Positions 36,177-45,137 of a stretch of DNA of 64,000 nt are shown piece after piece. The translations under genes were made by a program, and so were the position numbers. The stretch covers positions 1 to 64,000 of the forward strand of contig JAQBNU010000069.1 of assembly GCA_028288365.1 (NCBI GenBank), read 5' to 3'. This DNA comes from Chitinophagaceae bacterium (GTDB lineage: Bacteria; Bacteroidota; Bacteroidia; Cytophagales; Cytophagaceae). Position 1 is the stretch's first letter, and each line of letters starts with the position of its first letter. The notes below the pieces were generated by a model. That model had not been told where the DNA came from and ran no database searches. It saw nothing but the letters and a program-made list of their open reading frames with translations.

Positions 36177-37457
36177 ATGAAGAACAGTATTATTTTCGCA
36201 GGCTTACTTTGGCTTTCTTTTTTTTCAACAGCAACTTTTGCGCAAACGTACAGCGATGATTTGTATTGGACGATCTCCAAACTCCGTGGTGATTCTATCC
36301 GCATCGGTTTTCTGGATAAAGGTTCTGTGCAATTGAAAGGAATGTACAACTACAATTCCAATTCTGTTACCAATGACTTCTTCAGTAAGTTGGTTTATAA
36401 AAGTGCTTACATTTCCGAAGACGATAAGCAACCTACACTCGATCGTTTGAAAGCTCACAACCGCTTAGGTGTGGGCTTATCAGCTTCTTTGCATGGCACT
36501 TTCCGTTCTAAGAAAGACACGACCGTTTTATTCGATGCAGGATTGGCTTACCGTGATTTTACTTATGCCTATTTTACGAAAGATGTTTTCAAATTAGCCT
36601 TCCAGGGTAATGCACAATACGAAGGTCAGAATGCCAAGGTTGGTCCTTCTTCTTTGAAAGAGTGGAACTATGCCTCGCTTTTTTTTGGCGTACAAAAAGT
36701 GGTATGCAAGGAACTTATTGTAGGTGCACGAGTGTCTTTGATAAAAGCGGGCTTCTATAGAGAAACAAGCATGGGTGCTGGGAACTTATATACGGATTCG
36801 GCTGGGGCTTATGTAGAGTTATCAGCACCGTTCCATTGGTACAATCAGCAAAGACCCGCCAATCCTTTTGCGGCCAATAACGGCTGGGGAGCTGGTGTGG
36901 ACTTGTATGCACAACGTTATTTTAAAAAATCTATTCTCTCTGTTGAAGTGAAAGATTTAGGCGCTGTCAATTGGAGAAACATGGATACCTATACCGGCAA
37001 TCAAACGTATCATTACGAAGGACAATACATCGGAGATATTTTAGCTCCTGGCAATTCTTATATCTCTAGTGTACAATTGGATTCTGTTGCCAAACAATTA
37101 GGCATCAATAAAGAAGTAAAAAACAAAACCACCATGCTGCCTACACGCCTTCAGGTAACTTATCTGCATCGACTCACGACAAAATGGTCCGTGAAAGGAG
37201 ATTTGAATTACATGTTCTTGCAAGGTTATTTGCCTTATGCGAAAGTATCAGGTTACTATGCCATCACTCCGGCTTTCTTCGTCATTCCAGCGGTGACAGT
37301 AGGTGGTTACGGAAACATCAATACACAAATAGGTTTAAGTGCTACCTTTGCAGGCAGCTGGTCCGCGCAAGCCAATATATTTGCGTTGGAATATTTGATC
37401 GCTCCGAAAAGATATTCAGGACATGGACTGGAGTTGTACCTGACCAAAAGATTTTAA
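36177..37457 (+). CDS. Outer-membrane-type protein (DUF5723-like)
   Basis: A 426-residue protein with a signal peptide (MKNSIIFAGLLWLSFFSTATFA). The rest alternates short amphipathic strands rich in aromatic residues, such as GVGLSASLHGTFRSKKD, and ends in F (LELYLTKRF), which is typical of outer-membrane beta-barrels. It resembles the DUF5723 group of Bacteroidota from memory; that name is tentative. A longer frame from 36141 overlaps the upstream gene; ATG 36177 follows its stop by 7 bases. A radical SAM gene starts one base after its stop. Confidence 0.75.
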   Translation: MKNSIIFAGLLWLSFFSTATFAQTYSDDLYWTISKLRGDSIRIGFLDKGSVQLKGMYNYNSNSVTNDFFSKLVYKSAYISEDDKQPTLDRLKAHNRLGVGLSASLHGTFRSKKDTTVLFDAGLAYRDFTYAYFTKDVFKLAFQGNAQYEGQNAKVGPSSLKEWNYASLFFGVQKVVCKELIVGARVSLIKAGFYRETSMGAGNLYTDSAGAYVELSAPFHWYNQQRPANPFAANNGWGAGVDLYAQRYFKKSILSVEVKDLGAVNWRNMDTYTGNQTYHYEGQYIGDILAPGNSYISSVQLDSVAKQLGINKEVKNKTTMLPTRLQVTYLHRLTTKWSVKGDLNYMFLQGYLPYAKVSGYYAITPAFFVIPAVTVGGYGNINTQIGLSATFAGSWSAQANIFALEYLIAPKRYSGHGLELYLTKRF

Positions 37458-37458
37458 G

Positions 37459-38481
37459 ATGATCGGTAGTTGGAAAGACGGCATCATCTGGGCAACCAAG
37501 CTCACTCCGCGTAAATTGTATAACGCAGGACAGCTCACCTATTCCTACCAAAATTCTTTATTGAAAAAACGGTCTTTGCACAAAGGCATGCCGGCCAGCG
37601 TTTCCATTGAACCGACGACTTCCTGCAACTTACGCTGTCCTGAATGTCCGAGTGGTCTTCGCTCTTTCACACGTCCTACAGGCATGATGGATCTTGGTTT
37701 GTACCGATCCACACTGGATCAGTTGACAAAAGATTTGTTGTATCAGATTTTGTATTTTCAAGGGGAACCGTATTTGCATAAAGGATTTTTTGACATGGTG
37801 CGTTATGCCAGTGAAAAAAATATTTACACAGCGACTTCCACCAATGCCCATTACCTGGATGACGAACGCGCAAAAGAAACCGTCATGAGTGGACTCGATC
37901 GCCTGATCATCTCTATTGACGGGACGACACAAGACAGTTATGAATCGTACCGTGTAGGTGGCGATTTGAATAAAGTCATCGAAGGCACACGCAACATTTT
38001 GAAATGGAAAAAGAAACTAAATTCTAAAACACCACATACCATTTTTCAATTTTTAGTTGTCGGTCACAACGAACATCAAATTCCAGCTATACAAAAATTA
38101 GCGAAAGAATTGGGCGTAGATGAACTGCGTTTGAAAACAGCACAAATCTATGATTATGAAAATGGTTCGGACCTGATTCCGAAAAATGAAAAATATTCCC
38201 GTTACTCCAAATCAGAAGACGGTACCTACGACATCAAACGCGGCGGTGACAAGAATTGCTGGAAGATGTGGCATTCCTGCGTCATCACCTGGGACGGTAA
38301 AGTAGTACCTTGTTGCTTTGATAAAGACGCGCATTATTCCATGGGTTCTTTGCAACAACAATCTTTCTCCGACATCTGGACAGGCCCTAAATACCAGGAG
38401 TTCCGCAACAACCTCATCCAGTCACGCAGTACCTATGAGATGTGTAAGAATTGTACGGAGGGTGTTCAAGTCTGGAATTGA
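37459..38481 (+). CDS. Radical SAM protein with SPASM domain
   Basis: A 340-residue iron-sulfur enzyme. The radical SAM cluster motif CNLRCPEC (CxxxCxxC) lies near residue 54 in SIEPTTSCNLRCPEC, followed by the SAM-binding YFQGEPYLH block. The C-terminal part has further cysteines, CWKMWHSC, VVPCCFD and CKNC, in the order of a SPASM domain that binds extra clusters. Such enzymes modify peptides, proteins or other small molecules. No small precursor peptide was found nearby. It is the third gene of the operon with the lipoprotein and outer-membrane-type protein, one base after the latter. The substrate is unknown. Confidence 0.88.
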   Translation: MIGSWKDGIIWATKLTPRKLYNAGQLTYSYQNSLLKKRSLHKGMPASVSIEPTTSCNLRCPECPSGLRSFTRPTGMMDLGLYRSTLDQLTKDLLYQILYFQGEPYLHKGFFDMVRYASEKNIYTATSTNAHYLDDERAKETVMSGLDRLIISIDGTTQDSYESYRVGGDLNKVIEGTRNILKWKKKLNSKTPHTIFQFLVVGHNEHQIPAIQKLAKELGVDELRLKTAQIYDYENGSDLIPKNEKYSRYSKSEDGTYDIKRGGDKNCWKMWHSCVITWDGKVVPCCFDKDAHYSMGSLQQQSFSDIWTGPKYQEFRNNLIQSRSTYEMCKNCTEGVQVWN

Positions 38482-38506
38482 TCAACAATAGAAGTATGTT
38501 TATCTG

Positions 38507-38592
38507 GTGTCAGGTTTTCGACCTGACACGGCCAGCCAATAGTAAACAGTTTGTACTTGTTCCATCCTGTGTCAGGTCGAAAGACCTGACAC
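38507..38592. repeat. REPIN-like inverted hairpin pair (GTGTCAGGTC family)
   Basis: The left hairpin GTGTCAGGT-TTTCG-ACCTGACAC is at 38507-38529. The right hairpin GTGTCAGGTC-GAAA-GACCTGACAC is at 38569-38592. The spacer is about 39 bases. The loops (TTTCG against CGAAA) show that the two units are reverse complements of each other. The element lies between the radical SAM gene and the TPR gene on the same strand and might also weaken read-through. Confidence 0.75.
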
Positions 38593-38647
38593 CAACTCAA
38601 TACTCACACATAAAATAAAAAGCAGCAATCCCCGTTTTGCTTCACGC

Positions 38648-39889
38648 ATGAAAATCTTCTTCTTCCTTTTCACTTTTATTGTTACAACTGCAGCCTTTGC
38701 ACAACTCCGCGAAGACTATGTCAATTTTGATTCCCTGCTGAACAGAGGCAAAGCAGAATTTAGAAAGCCATTCAACAAACAAGACTACAAAGCGGCCATC
38801 ATCAATCTGAAGAAAGCAGCGGTTTTGAATCCGGATGATCCGGAAGTACATTATTTTCTGGGCTATGCCTACAGTCGCCTGAATTCAAGCGATGGCAAAG
38901 GGATGACCAACATGAATCTTGCGCTCACCAAACAATCCAGCGAAGAATTTGAATACCTGAACCAACTCACGCCAAGGTATATGGGAGACATCGTCGTACT
39001 CGATCCTTATTCCAAACTCACGGCAGAATGGGGCTCCATGGCCATGTGCTACTTGTACAACAACAAACCGGATTCTGCTATGTGGGCTTTTCAGGAAGGC
39101 AAACGACGCGGCGGTTTCAGTGATTTTTTTCTGGCCATCAACCGATATATACTGAATCATTGCAGTAAACAGGCCATCCTGCTTTCATCGGGTGATGACC
39201 TTACCATGTGCTTATGGTACTTGCAGGTCGTAGAAAATTATAGAAAAGAGGTATCCGTCATCAATGTTGGTTTATTGAATACGATTTGGTATCCTCAGAT
39301 GATTCGTGACAAAGCGCTTGCTCCCTTTGACAAGCCACGAGCAGTGATTGATACCATGGAATACCAGTCCTGGAAAGATTCGCTGGTGTGGGTAAGAAAT
39401 AAATACGCGAATAAAAGATTTTCCTGGACACTGCGACCCACTAGCTTTGATCACTACTTGCAACGCAGCGATCGTTTGCTGCTGAGCATGCTGCGCGCCA
39501 ACGAGTTTGAACAAGATGTGTTTTTTACAGTGGGCTTTGACAAAAAAGAGCAGTTGAGTTTGAGCGATCGTTTGCTGCCAATGATTTTGTTGGACAAGAT
39601 TAATATCAACAAGGAAGCACCTTACGACAATAAAAAATATGTTGCGGAAATGACTGCTGCATTGGCAACATTAAAAAGTATAAATAAGAACAGCGCCGAT
39701 GAAATGGCATTTGTCGACAGGTTACGCTCTGACCTGGTGATCCATTTGGAGGAAAGTCACGAGGCAAACAATAAAATAGTGGTGAAACAGTTATTCAAAT
39801 TATTAGACACTTATTTTCCCGAACAAATTTTTCCTTATTCATCCAAAGAAACCAAGAAGTACGTTGATCATTTGCGCAAACAGTATTAA
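38648..39889 (+). CDS. Exported TPR protein with a DUF2723-tail-like region
   Basis: A 413-residue protein with a signal peptide (MKIFFFLFTFIVTTAAFA) and a short tetratricopeptide region (about 45-80: AAIINLKKAAVLNPDDPEVH). The stretch SSGDDLTMCLWYLQVVENYR then KEVSVINVGLLNTIWY near residue 180 resembles the soluble tail of Bacteroidota DUF2723 membrane glycosyltransferase-like proteins, where GDNDTxPLWYxQ is usual. Here only that part remains, without membrane helices. Function unknown. A hairpin terminator follows at 39933. The similarity is from memory and should be tested by profile search. Confidence 0.75.
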   Translation: MKIFFFLFTFIVTTAAFAQLREDYVNFDSLLNRGKAEFRKPFNKQDYKAAIINLKKAAVLNPDDPEVHYFLGYAYSRLNSSDGKGMTNMNLALTKQSSEEFEYLNQLTPRYMGDIVVLDPYSKLTAEWGSMAMCYLYNNKPDSAMWAFQEGKRRGGFSDFFLAINRYILNHCSKQAILLSSGDDLTMCLWYLQVVENYRKEVSVINVGLLNTIWYPQMIRDKALAPFDKPRAVIDTMEYQSWKDSLVWVRNKYANKRFSWTLRPTSFDHYLQRSDRLLLSMLRANEFEQDVFFTVGFDKKEQLSLSDRLLPMILLDKININKEAPYDNKKYVAEMTAALATLKSINKNSADEMAFVDRLRSDLVIHLEESHEANNKIVVKQLFKLLDTYFPEQIFPYSSKETKKYVDHLRKQY

Positions 39890-39932
39890 CCTCTAACCTG
39901 TGGACAGATCATTACGGACCATGATTTAAATT

Positions 39933-39975
39933 GCTCATTTGCAGCAATTTCAAGTTGCAAATGAGCAGTTTTTAT
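39933..39975 (+). terminator. Rho-independent terminator after the TPR gene
   Basis: A perfect 11 bp inverted repeat GCTCATTTGCA / TGCAAATGAGC (39933-39943 and 39956-39966), with a 12-base loop, is followed by AGTTTTTATAA. Position 44 bases after the TPR stop and the T-tract fit an intrinsic terminator. Confidence 0.7.
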
Positions 39976-39982
39976 AAAATAA

Positions 39983-40013
39983 TTTGACAATTTGATAAAC
40001 ATCAGTACATTTG
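39983..40013 (+). promoter_or_regulatory. Bacteroidota-type promoter of the tetR-like gene
   Basis: TTTG at 39983-39986, a 19-base gap and TACATTTG at 40006-40013 match the -33/-7 consensus exactly. The proposed operator starts on the next base. Confidence 0.7.
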
Positions 40014-40026
40014 CTAACACCGTTAG
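40014..40026. promoter_or_regulatory. Candidate TetR operator, site 1 (CTAAC-ACC-GTTAG)
   Basis: A perfect 5 bp palindrome with a 3-base centre directly after the -7 element and 10 bases before the tetR ATG. The same CTAAC-N3-GTTA pattern recurs before the RND adaptor gene at 40670. The position suggests autorepression. Confidence 0.6.
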
Positions 40027-40035
40027 GTAAAATAA

Positions 40036-40641
40036 ATGGGAGTAACAGAACGCAGGCAAAGGCAAAAAGAAGAAGTGAAAGCAAGTATTCTCACCACAGC
40101 ATGGCAAATGGTGAAAGAAGAAGGCTGGCAATCATTATCCATTCGAAAAATTGCAGATGCCATTGAATACAGCGTTCCTGTTATTTACGATCACTTTGAA
40201 AACAAAGAAGCGATTCTCATGGAATTCAGCAGAGAAGGTTTTCTTTTGCTCTCTAAGAAAGTTGAAAAGGCCAGGGATAAATACACGAAACCAGAAGAGC
40301 AATTGATCGCCATGATCGATGCCTATTGGAACTTCGCTTTTAAAAATCGTGAGTATTACCAATTGATGTATGGGTTGGGAATGCCTTGTTGCGAATGCGA
40401 AGAAGTGGAGAAGTTAATTCCTGGGTTTGTAGAGCTGCAGACGTCGATGATGAGTATCATTGAAAAATTGATCAAAGGTAAAAAGCTAGAAGATACGCTT
40501 TGTTTCAAGTACCACACGCTGTGGTCTATTGTTCACGGACTCATTTCCATTACGCTGATGCGCAAAACAACTTTAAGCGACAACATGAATAAAAAAGTAC
40601 TTGATGATGCAGTGGCCGGCTTTATCAAAAATCTAGGTTAA
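40036..40641 (+). CDS. TetR/AcrR family transcriptional regulator
   Basis: A 201-residue repressor. The N-terminal helix-turn-helix (SLSIRKIADAIEYSVPVIYD then HFENKEAIL, about residues 34-65) is typical of TetR. The rest is an all-helical ligand and dimer domain, with a CCECEEVE stretch near residue 118. It lies just upstream of a complete RND efflux operon on the same strand and is very likely its local repressor. Matching palindromes precede both. The inducer is unknown; the cysteine cluster might sense a metal or thiol-reactive compound, which is speculation. Confidence 0.92.
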   Translation: MGVTERRQRQKEEVKASILTTAWQMVKEEGWQSLSIRKIADAIEYSVPVIYDHFENKEAILMEFSREGFLLLSKKVEKARDKYTKPEEQLIAMIDAYWNFAFKNREYYQLMYGLGMPCCECEEVEKLIPGFVELQTSMMSIIEKLIKGKKLEDTLCFKYHTLWSIVHGLISITLMRKTTLSDNMNKKVLDDAVAGFIKNLG

Positions 40642-40669
40642 ATTTTTTTAGCCTTTTATCTAACAGTGT

Positions 40670-40682
40670 TACTAAATATAAC
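40670..40682. promoter_or_regulatory. Candidate TetR operator, site 2 (CTAAC-AGT-GTTAC)
   Basis: Near-palindrome 39 bases before the RND adaptor start, sharing CTAAC-N3-GTTA with site 1. A further TAACACC half-like sequence follows at about 40689. Repression of the efflux operon is inferred. Confidence 0.5.
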
Positions 40683-40720
40683 ACCATTAAATCAAAAAAT
40701 TAATTTAAACAGTTACGAAT

Positions 40721-41896
40721 ATGAAATCAGCTCAATACCTCATCTCATCTTTATCACGCATTATATTTATTTTCATGATTGCTCTGTTGGCCTATAGCTG
40801 TGGTTCTTCTTCGGCAGGCAACATGGATGCTGCTCCCGCCCAAGCCTTACCAGTCTTTAGTGTAAGCAACCAATCGTTGGTTACCTACACGGAGTACACG
40901 GCTTCCCTTGAAGGAGTCAATGACATTGAAATACGTCCACAGGTGGATGGCTACCTGGATAAAATTTATGTAGAAGAAGGCGCTTCTGTCAAAGAGGGAC
41001 AACTGTTGTTCAAGATCAATGACCGTCCTTACAGAGAACAGTTCAACAGTGCGAAGGCCAATTTATTATCTGCAAAAGCCGCATCTGAAAATGCGCAGAT
41101 ACAACTTAATAAATTGACACCGCTTGTAAAAAACAATGTCATTTCAGAGGTGCAACTTAAATCCGCTGAAGCTTCTTACGACGCAGCAAAAGCAAATGAG
41201 GCGCATGCTGAAGCCATGGTGCAAGCAGCGAAAATCAATCTTGATTATACAAGTATTACGGCTCCTGCTGATGGATACATTGGAAGAACGCCATTTAAAA
41301 CGGGAAGTCTGGTGAGCACTACTAGTGCTACGGCATTGACTACACTTTCCGGTACAAAAGAAATCAGAGCCTATTTTTCTATGAGTGAAGTAGATTTTTT
41401 AAAATTTAAAAATCAATTTCCCGGAGTTTCATTGGAGGAAAAAATGAAACATATCCCATTGGTGGAATTGGAACTGGCTGATAAAAGCATGTATGCCCAG
41501 AAAGGGAAAGTGGAATTGGCAGAAGGCCAATTTGATAAGACCACCGGCACGATCAATTTCCGTGCAACCTTCTCTAATACACATGGACTGCTGCACTCCG
41601 GAAGTACAGGTAAAATAAAAATTCCACGCCAGGTAGAACAAACAATTGTCGTACCGCAAGAAGCGACATTTGAATTGCAGGATAAAATATTTGTTTTCGT
41701 TGTAGCAGACAGCAACAAAGTAATCAGCAAACCTATTACTGTTTCCGGTACCAGTGGTAATTATTACCTCGTAGCAAAAGGATTGACTGTCGGTGAAAAA
41801 ATTGTTTATACAGGAATAGATCGTTTAAGAGACGGTGTAGTCATCAATCCACAGCACTTTTCATTAGACAGTTTACTGAAAACACAAGCGCTTTAG
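40721..41896 (+). CDS. RND efflux periplasmic adaptor (membrane fusion) lipoprotein
   Basis: This protein links the inner-membrane RND pump with the outer-membrane channel. The 391 residues have a lipoprotein signal with LLAYSC (Cys27). A lipoyl/barrel-sandwich part follows (IEIRPQVDGYLDKIYVEEGASVKEGQLLF), then an alpha-helical hairpin (about 100-160). The return half NLDYTSITAPADGYIGRT comes next, followed by beta-barrel and membrane-proximal domains (TIVVPQEATFELQDKIFVFV). Length and order match AcrA/MexA. It is the first gene of the operon after tetR, with 79 bases between; the pump follows 77 bases later. Confidence 0.95.
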   Translation: MKSAQYLISSLSRIIFIFMIALLAYSCGSSSAGNMDAAPAQALPVFSVSNQSLVTYTEYTASLEGVNDIEIRPQVDGYLDKIYVEEGASVKEGQLLFKINDRPYREQFNSAKANLLSAKAASENAQIQLNKLTPLVKNNVISEVQLKSAEASYDAAKANEAHAEAMVQAAKINLDYTSITAPADGYIGRTPFKTGSLVSTTSATALTTLSGTKEIRAYFSMSEVDFLKFKNQFPGVSLEEKMKHIPLVELELADKSMYAQKGKVELAEGQFDKTTGTINFRATFSNTHGLLHSGSTGKIKIPRQVEQTIVVPQEATFELQDKIFVFVVADSNKVISKPITVSGTSGNYYLVAKGLTVGEKIVYTGIDRLRDGVVINPQHFSLDSLLKTQAL

Positions 41897-41973
41897 CAAC
41901 GATCCAAAATATCCATGTTGCTAAATAAATCATGTACAGGGTAAGTCCATCTGCCCGCTAAAAATCTATTCTT

Positions 41974-44900
41974 ATGTTTAAAAAATTTATTGAACGACCT
42001 ATTCTTTCAACGGTCATCTCTATTATCATAACCTTACTGGGCATATTATCTTTGGTGTCTTTACCCATCACTCAATTTCCAGACATAGCGCCGCCTACGG
42101 TACAAGTCATGGCAACGTATCCGGGAGCCAATGCAGAAGTCGTGGCGCGTGCTGTCGCGACACCGTTAGAAGAATCCATCAATGGTGTAGAGAACATGAC
42201 GTACATGACTTCTACTTCCAGCAACGATGGAGCTTTAATATTGAATGTCTATTTCAAATTGGGTACCAATCCGGACCTCGCTGCGGTCAACGTACAGAAT
42301 CGTGTATCCAAGGCTACTAGCCAGATTCCGCAGGAGGTTATACAAGCTGGTATCTCTACGCAAAAACAACAAAACAGTATGATCATGGTACCCTTGGTGT
42401 ACAGCACCGACAGTACGTACGATGAAACGTTTATTCAAAATTATGCGAAGATCAATATCATTCCGGAAATACAACGTGTGCCGGGGGTAGGTCAGGCGAT
42501 GGTATTTGGTGCCAAAGATTATTCCATGCGCATTTGGTTGAAACCGGATCGTTTAAAAGCCAATAATCTATCTACACAAGATGTACTAAGTGCCATCCGC
42601 GAACAAAACCTGGAAGCCGCTCCAGGTCGCTTCGGACAGAGCAGTAGTTCTTCTTTTGAATACGTGTTGAAGTACAGAGGAAAGTTTTCAAAGAATAAAG
42701 AATACGAAAACATCATCCTCAAATCCAGTGCGAGTGGTGATATGATCCGTTTGAAAGATGTAGCGCGTATAGAATTTGGCTCCTTCAATTACAGCGCCAA
42801 TACAAAAGTGATCGGTAAACCCGGCATCGGTATTGCCATTTTTCAAACAGCCGGATCAAATGCCAATGACATCATGACTTCTGTGAATGAAGTAATGGAA
42901 AAATCTTCCGCTTCGTTTCCCAAGGGTATTCACTATTTCAACATGTACAGCGCGAAAGAATTTTTGGATGCGTCCATCAGTCAGGTCATTACTACCTTGA
43001 TCGAAGCCTTTATATTGGTATTCATTGTGGTGTTTATTTTTCTTCAGGACATTCGCTCTACGCTGATCCCCGCTATCGCTGTACCCGTGGCTATTATAGG
43101 GACTTTCTTTTTCATGCAGCTGTTTGGTTTTACGATCAATTTGTTGACCTTATTTGCTTTGGTACTCGCCATCGGTATTGTAGTCGATGATGCCATTGTG
43201 GTGGTAGAGGCCGTGCACTCTAAGATGGAACACACCCACATGCAGGGAAAAGAAGCGACTATCGTTTCCATGAACGAAATATCGGGAGCGATCATTTCTA
43301 TTACCCTGGTTATGGTGGCTGTATTTGTTCCGGTAGGTTTCATGGAAGGACCGGCTGGCGTGTTCTACAGACAATTCGCTTTTACATTGGCCATCGCGAT
43401 TTTGATTTCTGCATTGAATGCGTTGACGTTGAGCCCGGCCTTGTGTGCCTTGTTTCTGAAAAGTCCCCATGCGAAAGAAGGAGAAGTGCAAAAGAAAAAA
43501 TTCGGAGCAAGATATTTCGATGCCTTTAATGCCGGATTTGATGCGGCTACAGCAAAGTATAAACACAGCATAAGTTTTCTGATCCAACGCAAATGGATAG
43601 CCATCGGAGGATTGTTAGTAGTATCTCTTGCTACCTTTTGGATGATGCGACAAGCACCTACTGGTTTCATTCCTACGGAAGACCAGGGATTTGTACTCTA
43701 CTCTCTCAACCTGCCTCCTGGCGCTTCATTGGACCGCACACAAAAAGTAATGGATAAGATTGATGCCATCCTTGCCAAAGAGGAAGCAGTAGAAAGAAGA
43801 GGTGCCGTAACAGGACTCAACATTGTAGCAAACGCCAACAGCTCTGCTTATGCAGTAGGGTTCATTCGTCTGAAGCCCTATGGAAAACGTGGCGCGGAAA
43901 ATGACATTCAAAAAATAATCGGTCTGCTCAATCAGAAATTCAGTGTGGTGAAAGAAGCTAGTATTTTCTTGTTCACCATGCCAACGGTACAGGGTTTTGG
44001 AAATACCAGCGGTTTTGAATTCATTCTCCAGGACCGCACCGGAGGCTCACTCAACAAATTGAGTGCGACAGCTTATGGGTTTATCGGGGAGTTGATGAAG
44101 CGCAAAGAAATTGCCTATGCCTTCACCACTTTCAATACCGGCAATCCTCAATATGAGATCGTCATCGATGAAAATAAAAGTAAACAGTTGGGTGTACCGA
44201 TCAATGAATTATTACAGACGTTGCAAGTTTATTACGGAAGTAGTTTTGCTTCTGACTTCAATCGCTTTGGAAAATATTACAGGGTGATTGTACAAGCTGA
44301 TGTTCCCTACCGTGCAGAACCTTCTTCTTTGGATGGAATCTTTGTTAAAAATCAACAAGGTGAAATGGTACCCGTCAACGCGTTGGTTTCATTGCAACGT
44401 GTATTCGGTCCGGAAACCGTAACAAGAAACAACTTGTTCAACGCGGTTACCATCAATGGTGCTCCGAAACCGGGCTACAGCACGGGCGATGCCATCAAAG
44501 CGATACAAGAAGTGGCACAGGAATTTCTACCAAGAGGCTTTGCCTACGAATGGGCAGGGATGACACGAGAAGAAACAAATGCGGGCACACAAACCAGTTG
44601 GATCTTTTTCCTTAGTCTGGTGTTTGTATACTTTCTACTTTCTGCACAATATGAAAGTTATATCTTGCCGTTTGCCGTTATTTTATCTGTGCCTACAGGA
44701 ATCTTCGGAGTCTTTGCTTTCATTGGTCTGGCGGGTATAGAGAATAATATTTACGTGCAGGTAGGTTTGATCATGCTCATTGGCTTGCTCGCGAAAAATG
44801 CGATCCTGATTATTGAATATGCCATTCAAAGACGTAAAGCGGGCATGGATCTGGTAGCCGCGGCACTCGAAGCGTCACAACTTCGCTTGCGTCCTATTCT

Positions 44901-45129
44901 CATGACATCGTTTGCTTTCATCGTCGGCCTGCTTCCTTTGTTGCGTGCTACGGGCGGATCAGCATTAGGCAATCGTTCCATCGGTACCGGAGCAGTAGGC
45001 GGCATGTTGACTGGTGTATTGCTTGGTATCTTCATCATTCCGGTGTTATTCATCATCTTTCAACAGGTGCATGAAAAAATTTCCGGTAAACCCAAAGTAG
45101 AAATTCCAGTACCTTCAACTTCTTTATAA
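41974..45129 (+). CDS. RND multidrug efflux pump, AcrB/HAE1 family
   Basis: Proton-driven inner-membrane trimeric pump. The 1051-residue protein has the HAE1 layout: N-terminal FIERPILSTVISIIITLLGI, two large periplasmic loops, and the proton relay Asp pair in LAIGIVVDDAIVVVEAV near residue 405. The second-half helix 10 region LIGLLAKNAILIIEYA has the conserved Lys. The substrate-pocket layout of this group implies hydrophobic drugs, bile-salt-like compounds or dyes. The gene lies between the adaptor and the outer-membrane factor, 8 bases before the latter. Substrate range cannot be read from the sequence. Confidence 0.97.
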   Translation: MFKKFIERPILSTVISIIITLLGILSLVSLPITQFPDIAPPTVQVMATYPGANAEVVARAVATPLEESINGVENMTYMTSTSSNDGALILNVYFKLGTNPDLAAVNVQNRVSKATSQIPQEVIQAGISTQKQQNSMIMVPLVYSTDSTYDETFIQNYAKINIIPEIQRVPGVGQAMVFGAKDYSMRIWLKPDRLKANNLSTQDVLSAIREQNLEAAPGRFGQSSSSSFEYVLKYRGKFSKNKEYENIILKSSASGDMIRLKDVARIEFGSFNYSANTKVIGKPGIGIAIFQTAGSNANDIMTSVNEVMEKSSASFPKGIHYFNMYSAKEFLDASISQVITTLIEAFILVFIVVFIFLQDIRSTLIPAIAVPVAIIGTFFFMQLFGFTINLLTLFALVLAIGIVVDDAIVVVEAVHSKMEHTHMQGKEATIVSMNEISGAIISITLVMVAVFVPVGFMEGPAGVFYRQFAFTLAIAILISALNALTLSPALCALFLKSPHAKEGEVQKKKFGARYFDAFNAGFDAATAKYKHSISFLIQRKWIAIGGLLVVSLATFWMMRQAPTGFIPTEDQGFVLYSLNLPPGASLDRTQKVMDKIDAILAKEEAVERRGAVTGLNIVANANSSAYAVGFIRLKPYGKRGAENDIQKIIGLLNQKFSVVKEASIFLFTMPTVQGFGNTSGFEFILQDRTGGSLNKLSATAYGFIGELMKRKEIAYAFTTFNTGNPQYEIVIDENKSKQLGVPINELLQTLQVYYGSSFASDFNRFGKYYRVIVQADVPYRAEPSSLDGIFVKNQQGEMVPVNALVSLQRVFGPETVTRNNLFNAVTINGAPKPGYSTGDAIKAIQEVAQEFLPRGFAYEWAGMTREETNAGTQTSWIFFLSLVFVYFLLSAQYESYILPFAVILSVPTGIFGVFAFIGLAGIENNIYVQVGLIMLIGLLAKNAILIIEYAIQRRKAGMDLVAAALEASQLRLRPILMTSFAFIVGLLPLLRATGGSALGNRSIGTGAVGGMLTGVLLGIFIIPVLFIIFQQVHEKISGKPKVEIPVPSTSL

Positions 45130-45137
45130 AATTAATT

